Below the pieces are notes generated by a model. The model ran no database searches and was not told where the DNA came from. It saw nothing but the letters and a program-made list of their open reading frames with translations. From assembly GCF_003253735.1 (NCBI RefSeq), contig NZ_QKYW01000002.1, positions 148,367-212,366 of the forward strand: a DNA stretch of 64,000 nt, read 5' to 3'. A program made the translations under genes and the position numbers. Positions 44,829-52,714 of this stretch are shown one piece after another. The stretch is from Pseudomonas sp. URMO17WK12:I2 (GTDB lineage Bacteria > Pseudomonadota > Gammaproteobacteria > Pseudomonadales > Pseudomonadaceae). Numbering within the stretch: position 1 is the stretch's first letter; every line of letters starts with the position of its first letter.

Positions 44829-45491
44829 TCACGCCTTTTTCTCGCCTCCTGGCGCCAGCAGGCGTGCACCCAGCAGCACCGCACCGCCCAGATAAGCCAC
44901 CGCGCTCCACGCCGCCATCAGAATGCCGCCGAAGCGTTGGTCATCCAGCTGCGCGAAGCCGAACGCGCCCAGGCACAGCTCGGCGGGATAGATCAGCTCG
45001 GGCGCCATGATCAGCACCACGCCGAGCATGGTCATGTGCACGAAAGTCAGAAAAAAGCCGAACATCGCCGCCGCCAGGCCACGGCGCGAGTCACTGGCGA
45101 AGCCGAGCAGCCAGACACCGAGCCCGACGGCGAGAAAGCTGGCCTGCTGGGCGACGAATGCCCATACGTTGAGCGCTGCCGCCTCATGCAGCGGCGGCGC
45201 ATGCCAGCCCCACACCACGACCATCTCGGCGGCGAAGATCAGCGCTATCGCTGCGCTGCTGTGGCGTAGCCAATCCACCCGCAGGCCGCTGCGAGCCAGG
45301 CCGATTGCCAGCAGCGGCGCGGCCAGCGCCACCACGCCCAGGTGCAGGAGCATATGGGCGGAAAACGCCGTGCGGCTCATCGCCGGCAGCGGCCCCAACC
45401 AGCAGGCGGCCAGCACCAGCAAACCGAGCAGCAGCGGCCAGTTGCGTGCAGGTTTGCCCACAACGGCGCCCTCTCTGCCCCGATCAATCAT
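44829..45491 (-). CDS. CtaG-type cytochrome c oxidase assembly membrane protein (caa3_CtaG family)
   Basis: A 220-residue polytopic protein with about six hydrophobic helices and conserved histidines in AFSAHMLLHLGVVALAAPLLAIG, VVWGWHAPPLHEAA and FVHMTMLGVVL, matching the caa3_CtaG family associated with copper delivery to haem-copper oxidases. It overlaps the upstream Sco gene by eight bases. No oxidase subunit genes are in the window. Confidence 0.85.
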   Translation of the reverse strand: MIDRGREGAVVGKPARNWPLLLGLLVLAACWLGPLPAMSRTAFSAHMLLHLGVVALAAPLLAIGLARSGLRVDWLRHSSAAIALIFAAEMVVVWGWHAPPLHEAAALNVWAFVAQQASFLAVGLGVWLLGFASDSRRGLAAAMFGFFLTFVHMTMLGVVLIMAPELIYPAELCLGAFGFAQLDDQRFGGILMAAWSAVAYLGGAVLLGARLLAPGGEKKA

Positions 45492-46089
45492 GGCCCGCTT
45501 GCGCCAGGGCCGTGGAGATTTCCTGCGCCGTATCAGCCGAGGTCATCTGCAGGGAGATCAGGCTGACCAGCTCACCGTCCGGGTTCATCAGGTATACCGA
45601 GCCGGTGTGATCGAGCATGTAGGTATCGCCCATCGGCACCTTGCGAACGTACACGCCGTAAGCCTCGGCAACCAGTTGGATCTGCTCCGGGCTGCCAGTC
45701 AAACCGACAATGCGTTCGTCGAAGAAGGTTGTGTAAGCGGCCAGCACCTCGGGTGTATCACGCTCCGGGTCGAGGCTGATGAACAGCGGCTGAAGCCGGG
45801 CGCCCTGCTCACCCAGGCCGTCAAGCACCTTGGCGATCTGCGTCAGTGTGGTCGGGCAGACATCGGCGCAGCGAGTGAAGCCGAAGAACACCAGCAGCCA
45901 TTGGCCCTCGAAGCTCTCCTCGGTCACGCGGCCATGGGGGCCCTGCAGCTCGAACGGCCCGCCGATGCGCTGGCCGGCATCCACGGCAGCCGCCACCGGA
46001 ACAGGCGCCGGCCAGAGCTGGTAGGAAAGCGGCAACGCCGCGAGCAGCAGCACGATAAGCAAGGCGCTGGCGATCCAAGTAGGTTTCAC
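45484..46089 (-). CDS. SCO1/SenC family copper chaperone
   Basis: A 201-residue membrane-anchored thioredoxin-fold protein. One N-terminal TM helix (about 5-25) precedes the copper site CADVC (CxxxC) and the distal histidine in YMLDHTGSVYL. It acts in CuA-site assembly of cytochrome oxidase. The GTG at 46089 is preferred because GAGGAGG lies nine bases upstream; an in-frame ATG at 46110 would add seven residues and place that Shine-Dalgarno sequence inside the gene. Confidence 0.9.
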   Translation of the reverse strand: MKPTWIASALLIVLLLAALPLSYQLWPAPVPVAAAVDAGQRIGGPFELQGPHGRVTEESFEGQWLLVFFGFTRCADVCPTTLTQIAKVLDGLGEQGARLQPLFISLDPERDTPEVLAAYTTFFDERIVGLTGSPEQIQLVAEAYGVYVRKVPMGDTYMLDHTGSVYLMNPDGELVSLISLQMTSADTAQEISTALAQAGHD

Positions 46090-46209
46090 GTGCGCGGCCT
46101 CCTCGTCCATCGCCGGCAGCGCCCCAATGCCTGCCTCGACTTACTGACCGCGGGCGATCGAAGGCAGTGCGATCTGTTAATGGTAACCGCAGGTCTCAGG
46201 CGCTGCGGC

Positions 46210-46758
46210 TCAGACCTTGGCCGATGAAGACAGCTGCAGCCAGACCGAGAAGGCTCCCAGGCCGGCCCAGAAGACGGTGAACATCCATGGCGAGCGCAGG
46301 GAGAAACGCAGCGACTTGTAATAGCGGTCCTCGCTGGATTCATGCTCACTGAACAGCGGCGACTCGTCATAGGCATGACCGAACTTGGGCTCGCTGCGCA
46401 GCAGTTGCTCCTGCTTGAAATGCCAGTGCCCGATGATCGCTGCCGAGGCGCGGATGCCCGGCCAGGCATTCAGCGAACTGACGATCCCCAGCAGTGCCAG
46501 CAAGCTTGGCACCACCAGCGTGAACATATCGCCCCAATCCGGATTGGCATTGGCCATCGAAGAGGCGTAGGCGATGACCAGGAACGACTGGGCCGCGAGG
46601 TAGGCGTTGGTGCGATCGGCCATCAGGTTGGTTTCGTACTGGATTTCCCGCCGATAGAAATCCAGGCGCTCCTTGGGAGTACCGAACATCAGCGAGTCGG
46701 AAACTTCGCTATTTTCTGCAGAGGGTTCGGGATCGCTGGAGGTGATGATTCTGGACAC
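46210..46758 (-). CDS. Hypothetical membrane protein
   Basis: A 182-residue protein I do not recognise. It has hydrophobic helices at about 52-70, 79-97 and 157-177, with charged segments between, including KERLDFYRREIQYETNLMADRTNAY before the first and ESSEDRYYKSLR before the last. This resembles small RipA/DUF-type cytosolic-loop membrane proteins, but no family is assigned. It lies between the Sco gene and a DUF892 gene on the same strand. Confidence 0.7.
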   Translation of the reverse strand: MSRIITSSDPEPSAENSEVSDSLMFGTPKERLDFYRREIQYETNLMADRTNAYLAAQSFLVIAYASSMANANPDWGDMFTLVVPSLLALLGIVSSLNAWPGIRASAAIIGHWHFKQEQLLRSEPKFGHAYDESPLFSEHESSEDRYYKSLRFSLRSPWMFTVFWAGLGAFSVWLQLSSSAKV

Positions 46759-46835
46759 GTGGAAGGGTACCGATACAGAGTGAAAAAGATGACAATGGCG
46801 CCGTGCAGCTGTGCTGCACGACGCGGTCTGGGCGA

Positions 46836-47345
46836 TTAACGCTTGGCCTCAGTGTCCGGCGCTTCCGAGCGGGTCAGGAAGGCGTCGGTAAGCTGCGGCA
46901 GGTGATCCTTGATCCACTCGGCCATCGCCTCCTCCTGAGGCAGGATGGTCTCGCAGACACGCTGGGTTTCACGGTCACCAGCCGCCTTGGCTGCGGCGAT
47001 CAGTACCGTGTAGGAGGCAATTTCCAGGTTCTCGAACACGTAGCCACTCATCGCGCCCTTGATCACCTCGTCGCTCATCACCGAGCCACCGACCGCCTGG
47101 CCGAATGCGGTGAGCTTGCCGGCGAGGTCCTTGAGCATCGAGGGCTTCTCGCCAAGGCGCTCCAGGCAGCCTTCCAGCAGTTCGAGCTGGCCCTTGGTTT
47201 CCTCGAGATGTTGCTCGATACGGGTCTTGAGCTTGGGATAGTGCTCGAGGCGGGATGCCTGGGCTTTCAACATCTGCTCGGCCTGCTGCTCCATTGCATG
47301 GGCATCGCGAAGCCAGCTCAACAGGTTTTCGGTCTTGGTCGCCAT
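46836..47345 (-). CDS. DUF892 ferritin-like stress protein (YciE/YciF family)
   Basis: A 169-residue all-helical protein matching YciE/YciF. The ferritin-like metal ligands can be seen as E17 (DAHAMEQQAEQML), EQHLEET, YVFENLEIASY and ETILPQEEAMAEWI. Induced under osmotic and stationary-phase stress in characterised cases. The ATG at 47345 has AGGAG nine bases upstream; another ATG two codons earlier is too close to it. The AT-rich upstream region carries two TGTACAA-like octamers (47440-47447, 47532-47539). Confidence 0.9.
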   Translation of the reverse strand: MATKTENLLSWLRDAHAMEQQAEQMLKAQASRLEHYPKLKTRIEQHLEETKGQLELLEGCLERLGEKPSMLKDLAGKLTAFGQAVGGSVMSDEVIKGAMSGYVFENLEIASYTVLIAAAKAAGDRETQRVCETILPQEEAMAEWIKDHLPQLTDAFLTRSEAPDTEAKR

Positions 47346-47599
47346 GATCATTCACTCCTGAATTGATTTGAGGATTCATTAGTGGGAACGGGGCGGTGCC
47401 CTATACGTTCGCAATTAGGGACGAGCGGTTATTAAACGCTTGTACAATTACCGAATGGTGGCCACCTCGATCGAACAAGCAACTTAACAACACCAGAGGC
47501 CACGAGAAATTCTGCACAACCCTGTAATAACCTATACAACCACTGATTTATATATAACTCTTTGTATAGATATAGTTATTCAACAATTGCGCAATTAAA

Positions 47600-47626
47600 A
47601 TAAAAAGCCCCGCGGGTTGCGGGGCT
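47600..47626 (-). terminator. Intrinsic terminator of DUF3509 gene 1
   Basis: On the minus strand AGCCCCGC (47626-47619) pairs with GCGGGGCT (47613-47606) and is followed by a five-T run, 17 bases after the stop codon. Confidence 0.85.
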
Positions 47627-47642
47627 CGGCATCATCTTGCGC

Positions 47643-47996
47643 TCAGGCCGTCGGGCGCTGGCGATGATCCAGATTGCGGCGGGTCCACATCATCTTGGCG
47701 GCGGTCGGGCTCACCGGTGCGCCGGTGAAGGTAGGCAGCTGGCGGCGCACCCAGCGGGCGCCGGTGCCTTTCCAGGAGATCTCGCCGCTGACCAGCTTCT
47801 GGTCGCGCTCGAGCTCGTGCGCCAGGGCACGCAGCTCGTTCTGATCAATAACTGTACGACGGTCCACCGCCCTGCACAGTTGTGTCGTGCCACCCTTGGC
47901 AACTGTCAGCAGAAATTTTCCATCCGGGCGCGGCGTCAAGGTGATGTCGTGATCGGGCAGCGCGGATGCAAGCACTTCAATGGCAACAGCAGTCAT
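47643..47996 (-). CDS. DUF3509 family protein, copy 1
   Basis: A 117-residue member of DUF3509, a family found chiefly in Pseudomonas. It is clearly paralogous to 56262-56603: both share ALPDHxxxxTPRPDG, RDxKLVSGE, WKGTGAxWVxRxLPTFTGAP and PTAAKMMWxRRNLD. Function unknown; induction in stationary phase is suspected from the company it keeps (DUF892, KGG). A TGCA module lies 125 bases upstream. Confidence 0.88.
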   Translation of the reverse strand: MTAVAIEVLASALPDHDITLTPRPDGKFLLTVAKGGTTQLCRAVDRRTVIDQNELRALAHELERDQKLVSGEISWKGTGARWVRRQLPTFTGAPVSPTAAKMMWTRRNLDHRQRPTA

Positions 47997-48120
47997 CGGA
48001 AAACTCCCTTGGTGAATGACGATTTAACGTCATTCGTTATTGCACACGGCATGCCAATCCAAGGAAGTTAGCAAACGCTTGAAAACAGGGCACTTCAGGT
48101 AATTTTCGCGGACGCCGATA

Positions 48121-48165
48121 ATGCAAAGTGCAAGATGCAACTTGCGAGGCATCGCATTTTGCATG
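48121..48165. promoter_or_regulatory. TGCA module, copy 2
   Basis: ATGCAAAGTGCAA (48121-48133) and GCATTTTGCATG (48154-48165), again 33 bases apart start to start, lie upstream of DUF3509 copy 1. The first part is the exact reverse complement of 56740-56752, upstream of DUF3509 copy 2. Confidence 0.45.
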
Positions 48166-48258
48166 CCATCAAAATACAATTACCCCTGATTATTCCGAAT
48201 TCATACTTGAAACACTATTGACCAGTTAATTTACAATGCTTACAAAATTAATATTCGA

Positions 48259-48276
48259 CTGCCTATATATAGGCAG
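48259..48276. promoter_or_regulatory. Perfect 18-bp palindrome
   Basis: CTGCCTATATATAGGCAG is a perfect palindrome lying after the alcohol dehydrogenase gene and upstream of DUF3509 copy 1. It could be a terminator hairpin with a TATA loop or a protein-binding site. Confidence 0.4.
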
Positions 48277-48280
48277 CGAT

Positions 48281-48331
48281 AGCCGCTAGTTACGGCAAGA
48301 CCGCCACCAGGCGGCCTCGCCGGTAGCGGCT
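48281..48331 (-). terminator. Long hairpin after the alcohol dehydrogenase gene
   Basis: AGCCGCTA (48281-48288) pairs with TAGCGGCT (48324-48331), and inner GCC-rich arms can pair as well. It starts four bases past the stop codon on the minus strand, and AT-rich sequence follows. Confidence 0.5.
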
Positions 48332-48334
48332 GGT

Positions 48335-49501
48335 TCAAGGTCGCAGGATGACCTTGCGGCAATCGTCCTCCTGCTTGTCGAACAGGCGATAACCTTCTGC
48401 GGCGTCGGAGAGATTCATGCGATGGCTGATGATCACCTCCGGCTGCAACACGCCACTCTGGATGCGCTCCAGCAGATCCGGTAGCAGACCGTGCACATGG
48501 GTCTGGCCCATCTTGAAGGTCAGCCCCTTGTCGAATGCATCGCCGAACAGGAAGCCGTGGATGAAGCCTGCATAGACCCCCGGCACGCTCACCGTGCCGC
48601 CACGCCGAACCGCGGCGATGCACTGGCGCAACGCCTTACCGCTGCTGCCCTCGAGCTTCAGTTGAGTTAGCAGAGTTTCCGTGGCGCTACCCTTGGCCTC
48701 GAAGCCCACCGCATCGATGGCGGCATCCACGCCGCGGTAACCCTCGGTCTGCTCGATGATCGCCTCGGCCGGGTCATCGACCTTGTCGAAATTGATCGGC
48801 ACCACGCCATAGGTTGCCCGCGCGTACTCGAGGCGGTACGGCTGGTTGTCGACCATGAAGATCTGCTTGGCGCCAAGCATCCGCGCGCACGCGGCGGCCA
48901 TCAGCCCCACCGGCCCGGCACCGTAGATGGCCACGCTACTGCCCTCCTTCACGCCGCCATTGATCACCGCCTGATAGCCGGTGGGCAGAATGTCGGTGAG
49001 AAACAGCACGCGCTCATCGTCGAGTTCATCGGGGATCTTGAAGGGGCCGGCGTTGGCCTTGGGCACCCGCACCAGTTCTGCCTGGCCGCCGGGCATGCCG
49101 CCATACAGGTGGCTGTAACCGAACAGCGCGGCGCCGGAGGGAATCTGCTTCTTGTTGAGGATCGCGCCGCGGCCATCGTTGGTGGTTTCGCAGGCGGCAT
49201 GCAGGTTCATGTCGCAGAAGAAGCAACTGCCGCAGGCGATCACGAACGGCACGATCACCCGATCGCCCTTGGCAACCGCCGTAACGGCGCTGCCGACTTC
49301 TTCGACGATGCCCATGAACTCATGGCCGAACACGTCGCCGTGTTTCACCTGGGGAATCTTGCCCCGATACAGGTGCAGGTCCGAGCCGCAGATCGCGGTG
49401 GCGGTCACCCGCAGAATGATGTCGTCGGGTTCCTGAATGACGGGATCCGCTACGTTGTCGACGCGAACGTCGTGGCTGCCGTGATAGGTCAATGCACGCA
49501 T
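48335..49501 (-). CDS. Zinc-dependent alcohol dehydrogenase (formaldehyde dehydrogenase-like)
   Basis: A 388-residue medium-chain dehydrogenase. Catalytic zinc ligands are C38 (ICGSDLH) and the GHE motif near residue 60. The structural zinc site C-x2-C-x2-C-x7-C is complete in [15 protein letters not shown]. The NAD-binding loop [10 protein letters not shown] is near 195. The overall layout, with the insert [20 protein letters not shown], matches the glutathione-independent formaldehyde dehydrogenase-like group. Substrate unproven. Confidence 0.88.
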   Translation of the reverse strand: MRALTYHGSHDVRVDNVADPVIQEPDDIILRVTATAICGSDLHLYRGKIPQVKHGDVFGHEFMGIVEEVGSAVTAVAKGDRVIVPFVIACGSCFFCDMNLHAACETTNDGRGAILNKKQIPSGAALFGYSHLYGGMPGGQAELVRVPKANAGPFKIPDELDDERVLFLTDILPTGYQAVINGGVKEGSSVAIYGAGPVGLMAAACARMLGAKQIFMVDNQPYRLEYARATYGVVPINFDKVDDPAEAIIEQTEGYRGVDAAIDAVGFEAKGSATETLLTQLKLEGSSGKALRQCIAAVRRGGTVSVPGVYAGFIHGFLFGDAFDKGLTFKMGQTHVHGLLPDLLERIQSGVLQPEVIISHRMNLSDAAEGYRLFDKQEDDCRKVILRP

Positions 49502-49590
49502 GCTGCTCTCCAGAACGAAGTTTATGGGCCTGTTCTAGAATCCGAGGAAACGCGGGCTCCTTTGGTTCAGCCACCTGGACAAGTGGCCGC

Positions 49591-50634
49591 TTACGCTTGT
49601 GGGGCGCGGTGTTGCAGCATGCCGAGAACACAGCCGACCCGCTCGGCGAGGCAGCCGCGCAGCTCGTGATAGGCCCAGCCGCGGCGCTGCAACTCGTCGC
49701 GGTACCAGGCCTGCTGACGACGGCGAAAGCTGTCGTCCTGGCGGGTGCCGTCCTGCACGAAAGGGAAATCGTCGGCGCACAGGAAGGTGTGCGCGTAAGG
49801 CCGTTCGGCCAGGCGCTGCAGCTCGGGCTCGGCGCGACCGAACATCGCGCCGCTGTAGAACAGCGTGGTCAGCGGCGAGGTGTCGCAGACCAGGTAGCGA
49901 TTGGCGCCCTCGGCAGCAGCGTTCTCGTGGGCAACCTGGGTGCGGCCGATATGCAGCAGGTCGTGGTATTCGAGCGCGCCGTCCTTGGCCAGCCAGTGCT
50001 CACGGCCAAACTCGGCGACATGCACGCTACCCAACGCCTGGGCCAGGGCTGCGGCCAGGCTGCTCTTGCCGGTGGACTCGCCGCCCAGCAGCACGATGCG
50101 CTCGACGAAATCGGCATACACCGGCGGCGCGAGAAACCCCTTGAGGCCGTGGGGATCCTCACGCAAGCGGGTGCCGGAGATCGGCACGGCGCTACGGGCC
50201 TGATCGACGCAGACATGCTGCACCGGGTGGCCGAAGCACCGAGCCAGGTGCGCGGCAAAGCCATCGCCATAGCTTTCGCTGGTGAACACCGCATCGACCG
50301 TGCTGCCGAGTACCACCTGGCACAGCTCGGCGACGAACTGGCGCTGCTGGTGATCGGGCGCTTCGTTGTGCGGCAAATCGGGCAGCACCTTGCCCTCGCC
50401 GCGCCAGGCCTGGATGTGCGCAGGGGTGACCACCAGGGCCGGTACGTCGGCAAAGCGCGCCTGCAGCCAGCGCTGGCGGCGCGGTGCCTCGCAACCGGAA
50501 AGCTCGGGCAGCGAGTAGCTGAGCAAGGTGAGTTGTTCGCACTGCGCCAACGCCTCATGGATCAGCAGCTCATGGCCCAGGTGCAGGGGTGAAAACTTGC
50601 CGACCACCAGGCCGCGTCGAAAGGCTTTGCGCAT
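49591..50634 (-). CDS. nadR: NadR-like bifunctional NMN adenylyltransferase/ribosylnicotinamide kinase
   Basis: A 347-residue protein. Residues 1-165 are a nucleotidyltransferase with the HxGH-type motif GKFSPLHLGHE (H18, H21) and a later SGTRLRED (the ISxTxxR-type motif). Residues from about 170 are a P-loop kinase with GGESTGKSSL. This is the NadR order without an N-terminal helix-turn-helix repressor domain. One base separates it from the upstream pnuC stop, so transport and phosphorylation of nicotinamide riboside are coupled in one operon. Confidence 0.87.
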   Translation of the reverse strand: MRKAFRRGLVVGKFSPLHLGHELLIHEALAQCEQLTLLSYSLPELSGCEAPRRQRWLQARFADVPALVVTPAHIQAWRGEGKVLPDLPHNEAPDHQQRQFVAELCQVVLGSTVDAVFTSESYGDGFAAHLARCFGHPVQHVCVDQARSAVPISGTRLREDPHGLKGFLAPPVYADFVERIVLLGGESTGKSSLAAALAQALGSVHVAEFGREHWLAKDGALEYHDLLHIGRTQVAHENAAAEGANRYLVCDTSPLTTLFYSGAMFGRAEPELQRLAERPYAHTFLCADDFPFVQDGTRQDDSFRRRQQAWYRDELQRRGWAYHELRGCLAERVGCVLGMLQHRAPQA

Positions 50635-50635
50635 C

Positions 50636-51208
50636 TCAGGCCAACCGCTCCTGCACCTGCAATGCGCGGCGCCAGCGGTACAGGCCGTACCAGGCGTTAC
50701 ACCAGAACAGGCCATACAGCCCGGCGGTGAGGTACAGCTCGCGGGAGGCGAACAGCGGCACGGCCAGGGTGTTGACCAGCAGCCAGCCATACCAGCTTTC
50801 CAGGCGTCGGCGCATCAACAGCAGTTGCGCCAGCACGCTGAAGGTCAGCACCAGGGAGTCCACCAAGGGCGCGTAGGCATCGGTAAAGCGATGCAGCAAC
50901 AGACCGTAGGCGACGGCAACGATCACCGCCAGGGCCAGATAGCCGAGCAATGCCCGCGCCGGCGTGCGACTGATCGGCAGCTCGCCGCCGGCGTTGCCGC
51001 GCTGCCAGGCCCACCAGCCCATCACACTGGTGACGATGAAAAAGCCCTGCAGGGTAACGTCGGCATACAGCTGCACGGTAAAGAACAGCCAGCCGAACAG
51101 CAGGCAGCCGACGATACCCACCGACCAGGTGTGCACGCTGTTGCGCGCTGCCAGCAACACGGCGATCAGGTTGGCGATATCGGCGATCAGTTCCAGCGTA
51201 CTGGGCAT
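50636..51208 (-). CDS. pnuC: Nicotinamide riboside transporter PnuC
   Basis: A 190-residue inner-membrane protein with about seven hydrophobic helices. The PnuC signature is visible in SVHTWSVGIVGCLLFGWLFF and in the WWAWQ segment (residues near 75), with LESWYGWLLVNTLAVPLF toward the end. AAGGA lies upstream of the ATG at 51208. First gene of a pnuC-nadR operon. Confidence 0.9.
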   Translation of the reverse strand: MPSTLELIADIANLIAVLLAARNSVHTWSVGIVGCLLFGWLFFTVQLYADVTLQGFFIVTSVMGWWAWQRGNAGGELPISRTPARALLGYLALAVIVAVAYGLLLHRFTDAYAPLVDSLVLTFSVLAQLLLMRRRLESWYGWLLVNTLAVPLFASRELYLTAGLYGLFWCNAWYGLYRWRRALQVQERLA

Positions 51209-51380
51209 CAACGGATCCTTGTCGGGGCAGCCGTGCCGCCAGTGGGCCATGTCGAAGATAAGGTGAAAGGCACCGGGCAGGATGCCGGCGCGCAGCATAG
51301 CGCAAAGCTCACCGCCAACGCGCGCGGCCCTCACCCGACTTGCTACTATCGCCCGCTGCACAATCCGCGCGAGGCTGCCC

Positions 51381-52418
51381 ATGAGTGATGACCGCCCCAC
51401 CCGCACGCGCTCGCGACTGCCGGCGGGCAAGACACCGACCCTGGCAGATGTCGCCAAGGTCGCCGGGGTGTCACCGATCACCGTGTCGCGCACCCTCAAC
51501 CAGCCCGAGATCGTGCGTGCCGAGCTGCGCGAAAAGGTCTTTCGCGCCGTGCAGCAGACCGGCTACGTGCCGGCCATGCTCACCGAAGCCAGCGCACGGC
51601 GCAGCCGGCTGATTTCCCTGCTGGTGCCGACCGTGGCCAACTCGATCTTCGCGGACACCGTGCAGGCACTGATCGACACCCTTACCGAAGCGGGCCACGA
51701 AACCCTGATCGGCCTGACCAACTACAGCGCCGAGCGCGAAGAGCAGCTGCTCGACACCATCCTGCGCCGCCGCCCCGACGGCATCGTGCTCACCGGCACC
51801 CTGCACACCAAGGCCAGCCGCACGCGCCTGTCGCGCTCGGGTATTCCCATCGTCGAATCCTGGGACCTGGCGCCACGGCCGCTGGACATGCTGGTGGGCT
51901 TTTCCCACGAAGCGGTCGGCGTGGCCATCGCCCGCTACCTGACCGCCAAGGGCTACCGGCGCTTCGCCGTGGTCACGCTTGACGACCCCCGCGGCCAGCG
52001 GCGCTGCGACAGCCTGGTCGGGGAACTGGCCGGTCAGGGTATCGGTGATGTGCCGCGGGTGGTGCTGCCGCCACCGGCTACGGTCGACCTTGGCCGCGAG
52101 GGGCTGCAACGTCTGCTGGCTGCTGGCGAGTGCCCCGAGGTGCTGGTGTGCAGCTCCGACACCCTGGCCCATGGCGTGCTGGTGGAGGCCGCCGAACGCG
52201 GCATCCGCGTGCCGGACGATCTGGCGGTGATGGGCTTCGGCGACCTGAATATCGCCGCGCACCTGCAGCCGTCATTGTCTACCGTGCACATCAACGGCGC
52301 CGAGATCGGCCTGCAGGCTGCTCGCGCCCTGCTGCAGCGCCTCGACCATCCAGATGCGGAGCCGGTGAAGGTGCGCATCGATACCGGTTTCAGCATCGTC
52401 GAGCGGCAGAGTGCGTGA
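51381..52418 (+). CDS. LacI family transcriptional regulator
   Basis: A 345-residue regulator. The N-terminal helix-turn-helix is TLADVAKVAGVSPITVSRTLNQP (about residues 19-41), followed by a periplasmic-binding-protein-like sugar-sensing domain (LVPTVANSIFADTVQAL onward). The N-terminus and VSPITVSR element resemble GntR-type gluconate regulators within LacI. The downstream aldarate dehydratase gene carries a LacI-style palindromic operator in its promoter, which makes it the likely target. Confidence 0.92.
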   Translation: MSDDRPTRTRSRLPAGKTPTLADVAKVAGVSPITVSRTLNQPEIVRAELREKVFRAVQQTGYVPAMLTEASARRSRLISLLVPTVANSIFADTVQALIDTLTEAGHETLIGLTNYSAEREEQLLDTILRRRPDGIVLTGTLHTKASRTRLSRSGIPIVESWDLAPRPLDMLVGFSHEAVGVAIARYLTAKGYRRFAVVTLDDPRGQRRCDSLVGELAGQGIGDVPRVVLPPPATVDLGREGLQRLLAAGECPEVLVCSSDTLAHGVLVEAAERGIRVPDDLAVMGFGDLNIAAHLQPSLSTVHINGAEIGLQAARALLQRLDHPDAEPVKVRIDTGFSIVERQSA

Positions 52419-52494
52419 GAGACGGCCCGTATTTCCAGCCCCGACTTAACTGCTTGGCTGCCGAGTGGCGAAAGCGGCCATCGGCGCAGTATCT

Positions 52495-52558
52495 GTGGGA
52501 GCGGGCCATGCCCGCGAAAAATCACGGGCATGGACTGGACGTCCCCGCCCGCTCCCAC
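52495..52558. repeat. REP-like element, copy 2
   Basis: Same nested palindrome as 6082-6146: outer arms GTGGGAGCGGG (52495-52505) and CCCGCTCCCAC (52548-52558), inner arms CATGCCCG and CGGGCATG. The flanks also share a GTCCGCT-TCGCC-like tail. Confidence 0.88.
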
Positions 52559-52655
52559 AGGAAAAACAGCAATGTCCGCTTTTGCCTTTGCAGCAGGACT
52601 AAAGCGCTACCCAATCGCTTGAATGATTACCTAATCAGCTTAACGTCCGGGATCA

Positions 52656-52680
52656 CGCCGGTGGTTCGAACCACCCGGCG
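52656..52680. promoter_or_regulatory. LacI-type operator palindrome
   Basis: GGTGGTTCGAACCACC (52660-52675) is a perfect palindrome with the central CG step favoured by LacI-family regulators, extended by CGCC/GGCG outer arms with one offset base. It lies 40 bases before the dehydratase start codon and about 240 bases after a LacI-family gene. Confidence 0.65.
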
Positions 52681-52714
52681 GCCCCCAACAAGAACGTCAA
52701 GCGAGGTAACAAGC

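Noticed and set aside
52640..52690. tRNA T-arm-like GGTTCGAACC sequence
   Set aside because: No acceptor, D or anticodon arms can be drawn around it, and the symmetric pairing fits an operator palindrome rather than a 5-bp T-stem with a 7-base loop.
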